From assembly GCF_041261205.1 (NCBI RefSeq), contig NZ_JBGCCH010000001.1, positions 310,001 through 374,000 of the forward strand: a stretch of 64,000 nt of DNA. Direction: 5' to 3'. Source of the stretch: Catenulispora sp. MAP5-51 (GTDB lineage Bacteria > Actinomycetota > Actinomycetes > Streptomycetales > Catenulisporaceae). Both the position numbers and the translations under genes were made by a program. Of this stretch, positions 41,351 through 51,800 are shown piece by piece; position 1 is the stretch's first letter, and each line of letters opens with the position of its first letter. Under the pieces are notes generated by a model. That model saw only the letters and a program-made list of their open reading frames with translations. It was not told the origin of the DNA and did no database searches.

Positions 41351-42033
41351 TGGCGGCACCTGCTTCCGCGGCGCCGGCCGACCGGATGCCGACCGACCGG
41401 GCGCCGACCGACCGGATGCCGACCGACCGGGCGGCGGCGGTCCGCGCGGCGCTGCGCACCCTGGTCGCGCGCAACGGCTTCCACGGCGCCTCCATGAGCG
41501 CCGTCGCCCGCGAGGCCGGCGTGGCCACCGGCACCGCCTACACCCACTACGCGTCCAAGGACGACCTGGTGCTGGCCGCGTACCGGGAGACCAAGACCGC
41601 GCTCGGCGCCGCCGTCACGGCGGGCCTGAAGCAGGACGTCCCGGCCGCCGAGCGCTTCCACACGCTGTGGCTGGCCTGCTACCGCTACCTGAAGGCGAAC
41701 CCGGAGCACGCGCAGTTCCTTCTCCAGGTGGAGCACTCCCCGTACCGCGCCGCCGCCCACGGCTCCGTGCTCGCCGACGGGAACGACCCGCTCGTGGCAC
41801 AGGCGGCCGTGCCCGAGATCGCCGCGCGCCTGCTCCCGCTGCCCCTCGACGTCATCTACGAGCTCTCCTTCAGCCCGGCTGTCCGCCTCGCCGCGGGCGG
41901 TGCCGAGCTGACCGGGGATCAGCTCGATGAGATAGCCGATGCTTGTTGGCGTGCTGTCAGCCGGCCGGGTGTCGACCCGGCGTTCCACCGCACCACGGCG
42001 GTCCGGTCCACGGGCCACTGGAACCTGGTGTAG
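41350..42033 (+). CDS. TetR-family transcriptional regulator
   Basis: 227 residues from ATG 41350, which overlaps the SDR stop by one base (a GTG at 41347 is also possible). A variable leader contains a repeated PTDRM/PTDRA motif (about residues 14-28) before the helix-turn-helix (RAALRTLVARNGFHGASMSAVAREAGVATGTAYTHYASKDDL). It probably binds the 40385-40400 palindrome and represses its own operon. Confidence 0.9.
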   Translation: MAAPASAAPADRMPTDRAPTDRMPTDRAAAVRAALRTLVARNGFHGASMSAVAREAGVATGTAYTHYASKDDLVLAAYRETKTALGAAVTAGLKQDVPAAERFHTLWLACYRYLKANPEHAQFLLQVEHSPYRAAAHGSVLADGNDPLVAQAAVPEIAARLLPLPLDVIYELSFSPAVRLAAGGAELTGDQLDEIADACWRAVSRPGVDPAFHRTTAVRSTGHWNLV

Positions 42034-42154
42034 GCCGGCAGCCGGCCGAACCCGACCTCCATCCGACGTACCACGACACCGACGTCGAACTGCTCCAGAA
42101 CGCGCCGCAGTTCACCGCCTACCCGACCTGTGCCGGATGGAGTAGAAGCCGTAC
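42034..42154. other. Intergenic stretch between converging TetR and GNAT genes
   Basis: 120 bp with no convincing gene. It begins with a small GCCGGCAGCCGGC hairpin near 42035-42050 that may terminate the TetR transcript. Confidence 0.4.
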
Positions 42155-42718
42155 TCACGGGCTTGATCTTTCCACGCCCCGGGGCGCGACGACCGTCTCC
42201 GGGCCGCGCCGGTGCTCCCACTTGAACAGCTCGTAGCTCCGCCCCTTGTCGGTGACCGTGCTGGACTCGGCGTCGCAGGGCTCGAAGCCGGCGGCTCGTG
42301 CGACGGCGGCGCTGGCGTCGTTGTCGGCCTCGATCTCCAGGTACACCACCGGCAGGTTGAGGCTGGTGTGTGCGTACTCGGTCAGCACCAGCAGGGAACG
42401 CGTCGCCAGCCGCTGTCCGCGGTGGGCCGTGCCGACGGCGTATCCGAGGCTGGGGGCCTTCATACCGATCATGATCTCGCCGAGAGGGTTCCGCCCGTCG
42501 AGGGTGATCGCCAGGTGCAGGCGTTTGCCCTCCTTCCGTGCCGCCCGCGCGCCGCGCACGTAGCGCAGCGCGGCGGCCTCGTCGAACGGCGACTCCAGCG
42601 GTGTCCGGTACGCCACGTCGGGATCGTCGAAGAGTTCGGGCATCGCGGGCACGTCGTCATCGGTCCACTCCCGCAGGGTCAGGCCGTGGCCGGTGATGAC
42701 GATCGGATCGGTCTGCAT
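42155..42718 (-). CDS. GNAT family N-acetyltransferase
   Basis: 187 residues from ATG 42718, 23 bp after the PEP mutase-like gene; the open frame upstream of this ATG is a shadow. RimJ/RimL-like pattern: LTLREWTDDDVPAMPELFDDPD, GEIMIGMKAPSLGYAVGTAHRGQRLATRSLLVLTEYAH and LEIEADNDASAAVARAAGFEP. The acetyl-CoA loop reads HRGQRLA. It transfers an acetyl group to an amine on a protein or small molecule. Last gene of a four-gene minus-strand operon. Confidence 0.85.
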   Translation of the reverse strand: MQTDPIVITGHGLTLREWTDDDVPAMPELFDDPDVAYRTPLESPFDEAAALRYVRGARAARKEGKRLHLAITLDGRNPLGEIMIGMKAPSLGYAVGTAHRGQRLATRSLLVLTEYAHTSLNLPVVYLEIEADNDASAAVARAAGFEPCDAESSTVTDKGRSYELFKWEHRRGPETVVAPRGVERSSP

Positions 42719-42741
42719 GCCCGCAATCCTGTCAGTCCGGC

Positions 42742-43569
42742 TCAGCCGAAGTAGCGCTCGATGTCGGCGTGCGGGAGCACTCCGCTCTTGCCGAACTCGA
42801 ACGTCCCGTGCTCCGCGATCTCCCTCGCCGCGCCGATGGCGGCGCTCATCGCGGTGCGCGCGAGGTTCGAGCCGAGGCTGATGCGGCGCACGCCCCATTC
42901 GCCGAGCTGCTCGACGGTCGCGTTCAGGCGCGCGCCGCCGGCCAGGACGTTGACCGGCTTGCCGACCTCGGAGGTGATCGTGCGGATCTGCTCCTCGGTG
43001 GTCAGGCCCGGGGCGAACAGGACGTCGGCGCCGGCGGCCTCGAAGGCCTGCAGGCGGGCGACGGTGTCCTTCAGGTCCTCGTGGCCGTAGAGGAAGTTCT
43101 CGGCGCGCGCCGTCACGGCGAAGGGGAAGGGGAGTGCGCGTGCTGCCTCGATGGCGGCGGTCAGGCGGTCCAGGGCCTGCGGCAGCGGGATGATCGCGTC
43201 GTCCACGGCGTCCTCGATCGAGCCGCCGACCAGGCCGGCCTCGGCGGCCAGGCCGATGGTCTCGGCGATCTGCTCCGCGGTGGTGCCGAAGCCGTTCTCC
43301 AGGTCGCCGGCGACCGGCAGGTGGGTCGCGCCGACCAGGGTGCGGGCGTTGGCCAGGCTGGCCTCCCGGGTGATGTCCCCGTCGCCCAGGCCCAGGCTGT
43401 GCGCGATGCCGGCGCTGGTGGTGGCCAGGGCCTTGAAGCCCAGGGCGGTGAGGATCTTCGCGGTGCCGGCGTCCCAGGCGTTGGCGATCACGAATACGTC
43501 GGGGCCGGCGTGCAGGGAGGCCAAGGTCTCGGCGCGGCAGTACTGGTCTTCGGGGGTCAGCAGGCTCAT
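42742..43569 (-). CDS. Isocitrate lyase/PEP mutase superfamily protein
   Basis: 275 residues from ATG 43569. TIM-barrel motifs of the family are present: VIANAWDAGTAK, ATTSAGIAHSLG, metal-binding DLENGFG, GSIEDAV, VTARAEN. The isocitrate-lyase KKCGH signature is absent, so it belongs to the wide PEP mutase-like group that forms or cleaves C-C or C-P bonds next to a carboxylate. Substrate unknown. Ten bp downstream of the P-loop kinase. Confidence 0.88.
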   Translation of the reverse strand: MSLLTPEDQYCRAETLASLHAGPDVFVIANAWDAGTAKILTALGFKALATTSAGIAHSLGLGDGDITREASLANARTLVGATHLPVAGDLENGFGTTAEQIAETIGLAAEAGLVGGSIEDAVDDAIIPLPQALDRLTAAIEAARALPFPFAVTARAENFLYGHEDLKDTVARLQAFEAAGADVLFAPGLTTEEQIRTITSEVGKPVNVLAGGARLNATVEQLGEWGVRRISLGSNLARTAMSAAIGAAREIAEHGTFEFGKSGVLPHADIERYFG

Positions 43570-43579
43570 ACACCGAACC

Positions 43580-44158
43580 CTACGCGGTGAACACTTCGGC
43601 GAGCGCCGAAACCTTCGGGAGCAGGCGGTCGTGGCCGGGGAAGGAGGTGTCGAGCTCGTGGTGCGGAACCGGCGGGGGAGTGTCGGGGCGGATGGCGGCG
43701 GCCCACGCGTCGAAGTCCGCGAGTTTCGCAGCGTCCTCAGCCCGGCCGCGCGCCGAGATCCGGGACCTCAACGCATTGATGTCGCAGCGGACCCAGACCA
43801 GGTGCACCGTCCCGCCGCCGAGCTCGGCGCACCACCGCGACCAGCGCGCGGGGTCCCGGATCTGCGAGGTGAACGGCGCCACCAGCATCACCGGGCAGCC
43901 GGCGGAGCGGATCTCCCGCGCGGTCGCCGTCATCCCGCCGTATTCGTGGACCTTCACGTGCTCGTCGTACCAGGCGCCCTCGCGCTCGCCGAAAGGGCGC
44001 CCGGCCGCCGTCAGCACCTCCGAGGCGAAGCCGCGGTACATGGTGTCCTTGTCCAGGACGGCCGGGACCGGCGCCAGCCGCGCGGCGAGCAGCCCGGCCA
44101 CCGTCGACTTCCCGACGCCGGGTGCCCCCGCGACCACCCACACGCCGGCCATAGGCAT
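43580..44158 (-). CDS. P-loop (AAA/kinase-like) nucleotide-binding protein
   Basis: 192 residues from ATG 44158; a second ATG two codons later is also possible. Walker [10 protein letters not shown] (about 11-19). The layout ([60 protein letters not shown]) matches small zeta-toxin/gluconate-kinase-like kinases that phosphorylate small molecules. The C-terminus HHELDTSF is common to these kinases. Second gene of the operon, 10 bp after the lipase. Confidence 0.8.
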   Translation of the reverse strand: MPMAGVWVVAGAPGVGKSTVAGLLAARLAPVPAVLDKDTMYRGFASEVLTAAGRPFGEREGAWYDEHVKVHEYGGMTATAREIRSAGCPVMLVAPFTSQIRDPARWSRWCAELGGGTVHLVWVRCDINALRSRISARGRAEDAAKLADFDAWAAAIRPDTPPPVPHHELDTSFPGHDRLLPKVSALAEVFTA

Positions 44159-44168
44159 GCGGTGCAGC

Positions 44169-45080
44169 CTAAACCAGAGGACCTACCGGACCGGTCAGCA
44201 GATCCGCGCAGGTCGTCGGCGTCGCCTCCGCCGGGTCCAGCGCGTTCGCCGCCTCGTGGAACGCGACGCCGTCGACCGTCCCGACCAGGACGTGGTCCGG
44301 GACGTCCAGCGGGCACAGGTCCTGCACCACGACGTTGTGCACGTCCGGTCCGTTCAGGAACTGGTTCGTGTACGGCGTCACCAGCTCGTCGTTGCGCGTC
44401 ACGATCGTCGTGTACTGAACGCCGGGCACGGTGTCCCCGCCGGCGTCGAGCCGCCGGTTGAACGCCGACCCTGCGAACTGCTCCACGCACGCCGGACACG
44501 CCGTCCCGATCACCGACGTCGCCCCGGGGATCTGCTGCGCGACGGTGAACAGCCCCGACGCGGTCCCGCCGTGGTTGGTCGGCGCGATCCCGACCAGCGT
44601 GTGCACCTTCGGCGCGCCCCCGAGGAACTTCAGGTAGTACCGCGGCAATGCTCCGCCACCCTGGGAGTGCCCGACGATGTCCACCTGGTTCGCGCCGGTC
44701 GCGGCCAGGACCCGGTCCACATACGCCGACAGTTGCCGGCCGGATTGTTCGATCGGCGCGATTCCGTGCACGAGCGGGATTCCGTTGTACTGGCCGTAGT
44801 CGAGCTCGAACACGCAGTAGCCGAGGTCGGCGAAGTAAGGACCGCCGATCGGCCATTGTTCGGCGGGGTTGAGGAAGGTTCCGTGCAGCAGAACCAGGGG
44901 CCGGGGATGCTCGGTGCTCGGTCTGCATCCGAAGTCGTTGATACCGGAGGAGAAGGCCGGGGCCTCGTCCGCGTGCGCCGGGGTGGCGGCCAGGGCCGCG
45001 GGGCCGGCGAGCAGGGCGGCGGCCAGGAACCGGGCCGTACGGTGTCGCAGGGTTCGAGGACGGGAGGAAGCCGGTCGCAT
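44169..45080 (-). CDS. Secreted triacylglycerol lipase/esterase (alpha/beta hydrolase)
   Basis: 303 residues from ATG 45080 with AAAGGAG upstream. A signal peptide of ~37 residues ends THAHADE-like (TPAHADEAP). The lipase core is clear: [11 protein letters not shown] oxyanion loop, GHSQGGG nucleophile elbow, late Asp/His ([18 protein letters not shown]). Close in style to Streptomyces EstA/LipA-type secreted lipases. First gene of the minus-strand operon to 42155. Confidence 0.9.
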   Translation of the reverse strand: MRPASSRPRTLRHRTARFLAAALLAGPAALAATPAHADEAPAFSSGINDFGCRPSTEHPRPLVLLHGTFLNPAEQWPIGGPYFADLGYCVFELDYGQYNGIPLVHGIAPIEQSGRQLSAYVDRVLAATGANQVDIVGHSQGGGALPRYYLKFLGGAPKVHTLVGIAPTNHGGTASGLFTVAQQIPGATSVIGTACPACVEQFAGSAFNRRLDAGGDTVPGVQYTTIVTRNDELVTPYTNQFLNGPDVHNVVVQDLCPLDVPDHVLVGTVDGVAFHEAANALDPAEATPTTCADLLTGPVGPLV

Positions 45081-45294
45081 GACTCCTTTCTAGGCGCGTG
45101 GCGCGCTTGCGTACATTCTCAACCCCATGACATTCACCCGTCTGGCCCCAAGGCTGCCCGACCACGGGCGGGGTATTGACGCGGGCTCCAATTTACCGGA
45201 GGGTAACTTTCAGCGAGCAGCACCCGAAGTACCCGCAGCACCCGCAGCACCCAGCGTCCACGGACGAAAGCACGGACGAAAGCAGGTACCGACC
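45081..45294 (+). promoter_or_regulatory. Leader region of the first acyl-CoA synthetase
   Basis: 214 bp between divergent genes. TTGACG lies at about 45176-45181 with AT-containing sequence (CCAATTTACCGG) downstream. Then come 9-bp CCCGCAGCA-type repeats (about 45222-45255) and a repeated GGACGAAAGCA. The frame from ATG 45127 stays open but has no family similarity. Confidence 0.35.
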
Positions 45295-46920
45295 ATGCCC
45301 GGCCCGGCAGGCGCGACCATCGACGGCGGCGGCTCCCACCTGGCGGTGGCCGCGACCCTGGTACGGGCCGGCGTGATCCGTCCCGGACCCCCGCACCGCA
45401 GCGTCGGCCAGTTGCGCGCGCTGGCCTCCTGGGGCGCGACGATCGCCGGCGGCTTCCGGGCCGCCGCGAAGCGGACCCCGAACGCCGAGGCCGTGATCGA
45501 CGAGCGCGTCGTGCTGACCTACAAGCAGCTCACCACCCGGGCCACCCGCCTGGCCAACGGCCTGCAGGCGCGCGGCGTCGCCCCCGGGGACAAGGTCGCG
45601 CTGCTGTGCCGCAACCACGCCGGCATGGTGATCTGCTTCATCGCCTGCGCCGAGCTCGGCGTGGACGCGGTGCTGCTCAACACCGGCCTGTCCGCCGGCC
45701 AGATGACCCAGGTCATCACCGAGCAGCAGCCCAAGGCGGTGATCGCGGACTCGGAGTTCGACGCCGTGCTCGGCGACTGTCCCGACGGCGTCCTGCGGAT
45801 CAACGCCTGGCCCGAGCCCGGCGCCGGGGTCGCGCTGAGCCTGGACGAGGTCATCGACGCCGCCGCGGCCACGCCGCGCAAGCCCCCGGCCAAGCCCGGC
45901 CGCATCATCGTGCTCACCTCCGGCACCACCGGCGCCCCCAAGGGCGCGCGCCGCCCCAACCCGCCGGGCATCGGCGCCGCGGCCTCGATCCTGAGCCGGA
46001 TCCCGCTGCACGCCGGCGAGCGGATCCTGGTCCCGGCCCCGATGTTCCACTCCTGGGGCCTGGCCGCGCTGCAGATCAGCATGCCGCTGCGGGCCACGCT
46101 GATCATGCAGCGGCGCTTCGATCCGGAATCCACGCTCAAGGCGATCCAGACCAAGCGGCCCACGGCGATGTTCGCGGTGCCGGTGATGGTGCAGCGGATG
46201 CTGGACCTCGGCGAGGACGTGATCAAGAAGTACGACACCTCGACGCTGCGCATCGTCGCGCTGTCCGGCTCGGCGATCCCGGCCGCGGCGGTGACCAGGT
46301 TCCTGGACACCTTCGGGCCGGTGCTCTACAACTTCTACGGCTCCACCGAGGTCTCCTGGGCCTCCATCGCCGACCCCAAGGACCTGCGCCAGGCCCCGAC
46401 CACGGCCGGCCGCCCGCCGCTGGGCTCCAAGATCGTGATCCGCGACGTGGCCACCGGCGACCCGGTGCCCACCGGCACGGTCGGGCGCATCTTCGTCTGG
46501 AACGACATGCTCTTCGAGGGCTACACCAACGGCGCCAACAAGGAGACCGCCGACGGCTACATGGCCACCGGCGACCGCGGCTACGTCGACACCCACGGCC
46601 TGCTGTTCGTCTCCGGCCGCGACGACGACATGATCGTCTCCGGCGGCGAGAACGTCTTCCCGCGCGAGGTCGAGGAGCTCATCGCGGCCCAGCCCGGGGT
46701 GCGCGAGTGCGCGGTGGTCGGGGTGCCCGACGCCGAGTGGGGGCAGCGCTTCGCCGCCTACATCGCGCTGCTGCCGGGCGCCGCGATGACCGAGGAAGAG
46801 GTCAAGGCCTTGGTGAAGGCGGGCCTGGCGCGCTTCTCGGTGCCCCGGGACGTGCACTTCGTGGACGAACTGCCGCGCAACGCCACCGGCAAGGTCGTGA
46901 ACCGGCTGCTCGCCGACTGA
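45295..46920 (+). CDS. Acyl-CoA synthetase (AMP-binding), long/medium-chain type, copy 1
   Basis: 541 residues from ATG 45295. Adenylate-forming motifs are complete: P-loop IIVLTSGTTGAPKGARR, FYGSTEVSW, GRIFVWNDMLFEGYTNG, hinge GRDDDMIVSGGENVFPREVE, and catalytic Lys in LPRNATGKVVNRLL. It activates a carboxylic acid as acyl-AMP and transfers it to CoA. The tandem neighbour at 47121 is a clear paralogue with the same order of motifs. Confidence 0.92.
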   Translation: MPGPAGATIDGGGSHLAVAATLVRAGVIRPGPPHRSVGQLRALASWGATIAGGFRAAAKRTPNAEAVIDERVVLTYKQLTTRATRLANGLQARGVAPGDKVALLCRNHAGMVICFIACAELGVDAVLLNTGLSAGQMTQVITEQQPKAVIADSEFDAVLGDCPDGVLRINAWPEPGAGVALSLDEVIDAAAATPRKPPAKPGRIIVLTSGTTGAPKGARRPNPPGIGAAASILSRIPLHAGERILVPAPMFHSWGLAALQISMPLRATLIMQRRFDPESTLKAIQTKRPTAMFAVPVMVQRMLDLGEDVIKKYDTSTLRIVALSGSAIPAAAVTRFLDTFGPVLYNFYGSTEVSWASIADPKDLRQAPTTAGRPPLGSKIVIRDVATGDPVPTGTVGRIFVWNDMLFEGYTNGANKETADGYMATGDRGYVDTHGLLFVSGRDDDMIVSGGENVFPREVEELIAAQPGVRECAVVGVPDAEWGQRFAAYIALLPGAAMTEEEVKALVKAGLARFSVPRDVHFVDELPRNATGKVVNRLLAD

Positions 46921-47120
46921 ACCGTGATCGCGCGCCGTGAATGAAGTCCGGCCGCCGGGATAACGGCGGTCCGTCCTCATCACGATCCGCGGGCTCGTGC
47001 CGCCACCGGCACGGGCCCGTGCCGCCAGCCATCGCCCGGCTGGTGCACCTGAACGGAACCGGAACACTGCACGCCCACACGCACAGCCATCCGTCACCCC
47101 GACAGGAGGGCACCGCCGCC
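46921..47120 (+). other. Gap between paralogous synthetase genes
   Basis: 200 bp. It contains an imperfect GC hairpin (GGGCTCGTGCCG with CGGCACGGGCCC, about 46991-47018) that could attenuate read-through. AGGAGGG at about 47104 is the ribosome site of the next gene. Confidence 0.4.
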
Positions 47121-48809
47121 ATGTCCGCAAACCGCGCCGAACCCAGTGAGATCACCGGCCCCAAGGGCACCTCCCTGCGGGTCCTTCGGATTCTGATGCG
47201 TTCGGGGATCCTGCGCCCGGCGCGCCCGGACCGCACCGTGCGCCAGCTGCTGAGCCTGGGGCGCTGGGGCGCCACCGTGGCCGGCGGCTACCGGGCCGCC
47301 GAGGCCCGCTCGCCGCGCCGGGTCGCCGTCATCGACGAGCGGCGCGCCGTGACCTACCGCGAGGTGCACCGCCGCGCGGTCCGGCTGGCCAACGGCCTGG
47401 AGAAGCTGGGCGCGGTGCCCGGCAGCCGGGTGGCCGTGCTGTGCCGGAACCACGCCTGGTTCGTCGAGGCGGTGGTGGCCGCCGCCGAGCTCGGCGCGGA
47501 CGTGGTCCTGGTCAACACCGGCCTGACCGTGCGCGCCACCGCCGAGGTGCTGCGCGCGCACGAGCCGGCCGTGGTGATCGCCGACGCCGAGTTCGCCGAC
47601 CACGTGGCCGCCGCCCGGCTCGGCGTGCCGTTCCTGATCGCCTGGCCGGACGCCACCGGACCCGGTTCGGGGCGCCCCTTCGACTCGCCCGCGCACCGCC
47701 GGGCCGCCACGGCGACCGTGGACGACGTCATCGCCACCGCCAGCGCCGCCAAGCGCCGCCCGCCCAAGCGGCCCGGCCGCATCATCGTCCTGACCTCCGG
47801 AACCACCGGCGCGCCCAAGGGCGCACAGCGCGCGAACCCGCCGGGGCTGTCCGCCGCGGCCGGCCTGATCTCCCGAATACCGCTGCGCAGCTGCGAATCG
47901 GTGCTCGTGGCCACGCCGCTGTTCCACATGTGGGGCCTGGCCGGGCTGCAGATCAGCATGGCGCTGCGCAACACCCTGGTGTTGCAGCGGCGTTTCGAGC
48001 CCAAGGCCGCGCTGCAGGCGATCGACGAGCAGCGCTGCTCGGTCGTGTTCGGCGTCCCGGTGGTGCTGCAGCGGATCCTGGAGCTGCCGCCGGAGCTGCG
48101 CGACTCCTACGACGCCTCGTCGCTGCGGATCGTGGCCACCTCCGGCTCGGCGATCCCGACGCCGGTGGTCACCACGTTCATGGATGTCTTCGGCGACGTC
48201 CTCTACAACTTCTACGGCTCCACCGAGGTCTCCTGGGCGGCCGTCGCCGAGCCCGCGGACCTGCGCATCGCCCCGAACACCGCGGGCCGTCCGCCGCTGG
48301 ACTCGCGGCTGAAGGTGCTCGACGACCGCGGCGAGGTGGTGCCGCGCGGCGTCACCGGCCGGATCTTCGTCTGGAACACGCTGCTGTTCGAGGGCTACAC
48401 CAACGGCGGGACCAAGGAGCACCGCGCCGGGTACATGGCCACCAACGACCGCGGGCACCTGGACTCTTCCGGGCGGCTGTTCGTGCACGGCCGCGACGCC
48501 GACATGATCGTGTGCGCCGGGGAGCAGCTGTTCCCGCGCGAGGTCGAGGATCTGCTGGCCTCGGTGCAGGACATCCGCGAGGCCGCGGTGGTCGGCGTGC
48601 CGGATGCCGACCAGGGGCAGCGGTTCGCCGCCTACGTCGTGGTGCGGCCCGGGGCCGAGATGTCCGCGCCGCAGGTGCGCGGCGTCGTGGCGCGCTACCT
48701 GCCGGGCAACGCGGTGCCGCGCGATGTCGTGTTCGTCGACGCCCTGCCCCGCAACGCCACCGGCAAGGTGGTCGTGCGGGACCTGCCGCCGTCACTGGCC
48801 GGCGCCTGA
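47121..48809 (+). CDS. Acyl-CoA synthetase (AMP-binding), copy 2
   Basis: 562 residues from ATG 47121. Same motif set as copy 1: IIVLTSGTTGAPKGAQR, FYGSTEVSWA, GRIFVWNTLLFEGYTNGG, GRDADMIVCAGEQLFPREVE, LPRNATGKVVVRDL. The hinge has CAGEQ instead of SGGEN, and the N-terminal ~20 residues differ, so the copies have diverged in substrate or partner. Tandem duplication within one transcription direction. Confidence 0.92.
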   Translation: MSANRAEPSEITGPKGTSLRVLRILMRSGILRPARPDRTVRQLLSLGRWGATVAGGYRAAEARSPRRVAVIDERRAVTYREVHRRAVRLANGLEKLGAVPGSRVAVLCRNHAWFVEAVVAAAELGADVVLVNTGLTVRATAEVLRAHEPAVVIADAEFADHVAAARLGVPFLIAWPDATGPGSGRPFDSPAHRRAATATVDDVIATASAAKRRPPKRPGRIIVLTSGTTGAPKGAQRANPPGLSAAAGLISRIPLRSCESVLVATPLFHMWGLAGLQISMALRNTLVLQRRFEPKAALQAIDEQRCSVVFGVPVVLQRILELPPELRDSYDASSLRIVATSGSAIPTPVVTTFMDVFGDVLYNFYGSTEVSWAAVAEPADLRIAPNTAGRPPLDSRLKVLDDRGEVVPRGVTGRIFVWNTLLFEGYTNGGTKEHRAGYMATNDRGHLDSSGRLFVHGRDADMIVCAGEQLFPREVEDLLASVQDIREAAVVGVPDADQGQRFAAYVVVRPGAEMSAPQVRGVVARYLPGNAVPRDVVFVDALPRNATGKVVVRDLPPSLAGA

Positions 48810-48830
48810 GCGACACTGTCGGTGGTGAAA

Positions 48831-48865
48831 CCGGATGGCGCGCCCGCCAGGCGCGCGCCATCCGG
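48831..48865. terminator. Bidirectional terminator
   Basis: Perfect 13-bp stem CCGGATGGCGCGC (48831-48843) with GCGCGCCATCCGG (48853-48865), between converging genes. Confidence 0.8.
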
Positions 48866-48896
48866 CCGCTCTCCAATTGCCCGCGCGGGGCCCCTG

Positions 48897-51800
48897 CTAT
48901 CCCCGTCGTCGCCGAATCTCTACCTTCGAGCGTGTCACCAGGACCGCTCCGATCCCGGCGAGCATCGGAACGATCACGATCGTCCCGAGCAGGAACCACC
49001 ACGGGATCGCCAGGTAGCTCTGGGCGTGGACGCCGGGACCGGATCTGCCTTCGAGCGCGGACTGCACGAAGCTGTGCGACCGGGCCTCGACCACCGCCAC
49101 CGCCGGCACCAGCCCGGTCGCCGAGCCCAGCACGGCGCCCATCGCGGCGGTGATCGTGGCCTGCGATCCGGCCAGGGTGCGGCGCACGCGCGGGCGCGCG
49201 CCGACCGCCGCGAGGGTCTCCAGGTCGGCCTGGCCGTCGGTGATGGCAAGGCCCGTGGAGATGGCCGCGGCGCCGAGCGTCACGAACGCCGCGACGGCGG
49301 CCAGGGCCAGCATCGTGGTGTCGTCGCCGCCCTGATAGCCGCGCTCGACCTTCAGCAGCGCCGTGGTGCCCAGCGTCTCGGCGGCGGCGTTGGCACGCTC
49401 CTCCTCGGCCTTGGTCGGCATGCGCGTGGTGTCGAACAGGATCATCGAGGGCTGGTACTTCACGCCGTAGCCGGTCGCCGCCGACTGCGGGATCAGGGCC
49501 CGGACGCCGTTGACGGCGCTGCCGTCCTTGGTTTTGGCCACGGCCGCGGGCAGGGTCAGCGGGGCCGGCGGCGGTCCGCTGCAGAAGGGCGCGAACTGCT
49601 GGCGGACGACGTCCGGCAGCTGCGCGTCGGACGGTGGGCAGCTGCGCTGCAGGGCGATGGTCGCGGTCGCCGTGCCGGTGGCCGGATCCGTGCCGGTCAG
49701 GTCGTAGGGGCTGAACACGACCATGCCCCCGGCCGCCAGCACTTTCTCGGCCTGCGGGTCGACGGTGCCGGTGAGGGCGCGCAGGGTGGCGGCGTCCCCG
49801 GGCACGACCTGGCCGCCGCTGAACGCCGCGACGCAGCGCGGGTCCGCTTGGATCATCGATTCGCTGTCGCCGCCGGAGGGGAGCGTGACGAGGCCTTGGC
49901 CGCCGTTGAAGAACGGGCAGTCGTTGGCCACGGTGCGCTTGATGACGATGTCCTGCGGCACGAAGCCGGAGAAGTCCTGGGTGGGGATCACGGCGGCCGA
50001 TCGCACCGGCAGCGTGGCGCTGATCGCGGAGATCGCCTTGCCCGTGTCCACCGGCGCGGTGTTCGGCCCGTTCGAGTCGCCGTACCCGCCGTACCCGCTT
50101 AGCCCGCCGTATCCCATGCCGAAGGCGGGCTGCATCCCGGCCTGCTGGGCGGCGGCGGGACCGAACATCAGCGCCACCTGCCCGGGCCGCAGGGTGCTGT
50201 GATACTGCGCGCGGCCGCGGGCGTCGTCGGTGGTCAGCAGCGTGGCCACCGCGGTCGAGCCGGCGACGGCGGCCAGGATCGCCGCGACGGCCGGCGCCGT
50301 GCGGCCCCGGTTGCGCGCGCTGTCGCGCAGCGCCATCCGGCCGGTCAGCGGCAGCAGCCGGCCCGCCTTGCCGGTCAGCGCCACCAGCAGCGGGGTACAG
50401 GCCACCACGCCGAGCTCGCAGACCGCGATGCCCGCGACCAGCGGCACGGTGTGGATGCCGGGCTTGTAGACGGCGTAGCCGGTGGCGGCCATCCCGGCGG
50501 CCAGGATCACGGCACCGAGCAGCGCCAGCTTCCACGGCACGCCGCGCGCCCCGCGCCGTCCGCCGGTCAGTGCTTGCAGCACATGTTGCCGCCCGGTGAT
50601 GACCGCGGGGATCAGCGCCGCGATGAGCCCGGTCACCACCCCGATCAGCGCCGCCCCGGCCAGGTCGCCCGGCGCGATCCGGAACGCGCCGGGCTCGCGG
50701 TGCGTGAGGGTCACCGCCTCCGGCAGGGCCAGCCGCCCCAGCCCGATCCCGGCCACCGCTCCGACCACGCCGCCGACGGCGCCCAGCACCAGCCCGTCGG
50801 CCAGCACCACGGCCCGCACCATGCGCTGGTCGGCCCCGGCCGCGCCCATCAGCCCGAAGTCGCGCCGCCGCTTGCGCGCCCCGACCGCGAACGCGGGCCC
50901 GGCCAGCAGCACCACCTCCAGCAGCGCCATGACGATGCCCAGGGCGCCGACCGCGACCAGTGCCTGGGTCAGCCTGCTGCTGCCGACCGAAGCCGCCTGG
51001 TAGTGCTGCATCAGCGGAACCGCGGAGTCCGGCGGCGGGTTCTCGGCGACCAGCAGGGACTCCGCGGAGTAGCCGCTCTGGTTCAGCTTGAGCACCTGGG
51101 CCCAGCTCAGGCCGCCGGGGACCTGCGCGAGCCACTGGGTCGGGCCCGGATCGCCCTGGGCGTCCGGGGATGCCTGGCTGTTCTGGGCATCTTGGCTGTC
51201 TTGGGCATCTTGGCCGTCCTGCGCGGCGGGCAGCGTGCCGGGGTAGGCGAGGAGCCGGTCGGCGTCCAGGTGCGCGGGGTCGTCGTACTCGCCGACGATG
51301 GTCAGCTGGTGCTCGGGCAGCCGGCCGTCCGCCCCGGGATGCTCCCCGGCGCTGAGGAACTCCGCGCTCACCTGGTCGCCGACGCGCTTGTCCAGGACGG
51401 AGAGCAGCGAGGTGGACAGCGTCACCTCGCCCTTGGCGTGCGGTGCGCGGCCCGCCTTTTTCACATAGAGACCGTCGAGCAGCGGATCGCCCAGATCCCG
51501 CTCGGCCCCCTGCACCGAATACGCACCCTGCGGTGAGCTCACCCGCAGTTCCTGCGCGGCCGGCAAGGGCACGACCCGCGACCCCGGCGGCAGCACCCCG
51601 GCGTCCACCGGCGAGGCCACCTGCGTGCCCTGCAACGCCCCGGCCAGCATCCCGGCGGCCTGCGGCGGGGTGGGCACGCTCCCGTCCGGCAGCTGTTCGA
51701 TCGGTGCCGGCGCCACGAAGGAGACCAGCGCGTCGGCGTGCCCGATGTCCCGCCGCACCTGCTCCACGGTGGTGAGCTTGGTGGTGTGGTAGAGCGTGTC

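Noticed and set aside
41919-42221. 100-codon minus-strand frame between the TetR and GNAT genes
   Set aside because: Overlaps both genes, has no ribosome site and no coding pattern.
42719-43573. Upstream extension of the GNAT frame
   Set aside because: Shadow of the PEP mutase-like gene; the GNAT domain begins at ATG 42718.
45127-45294. N-terminal extension of the first acyl-CoA synthetase
   Set aside because: Contains repeats and the likely promoter; the paralogue begins at the position equivalent to ATG 45295.
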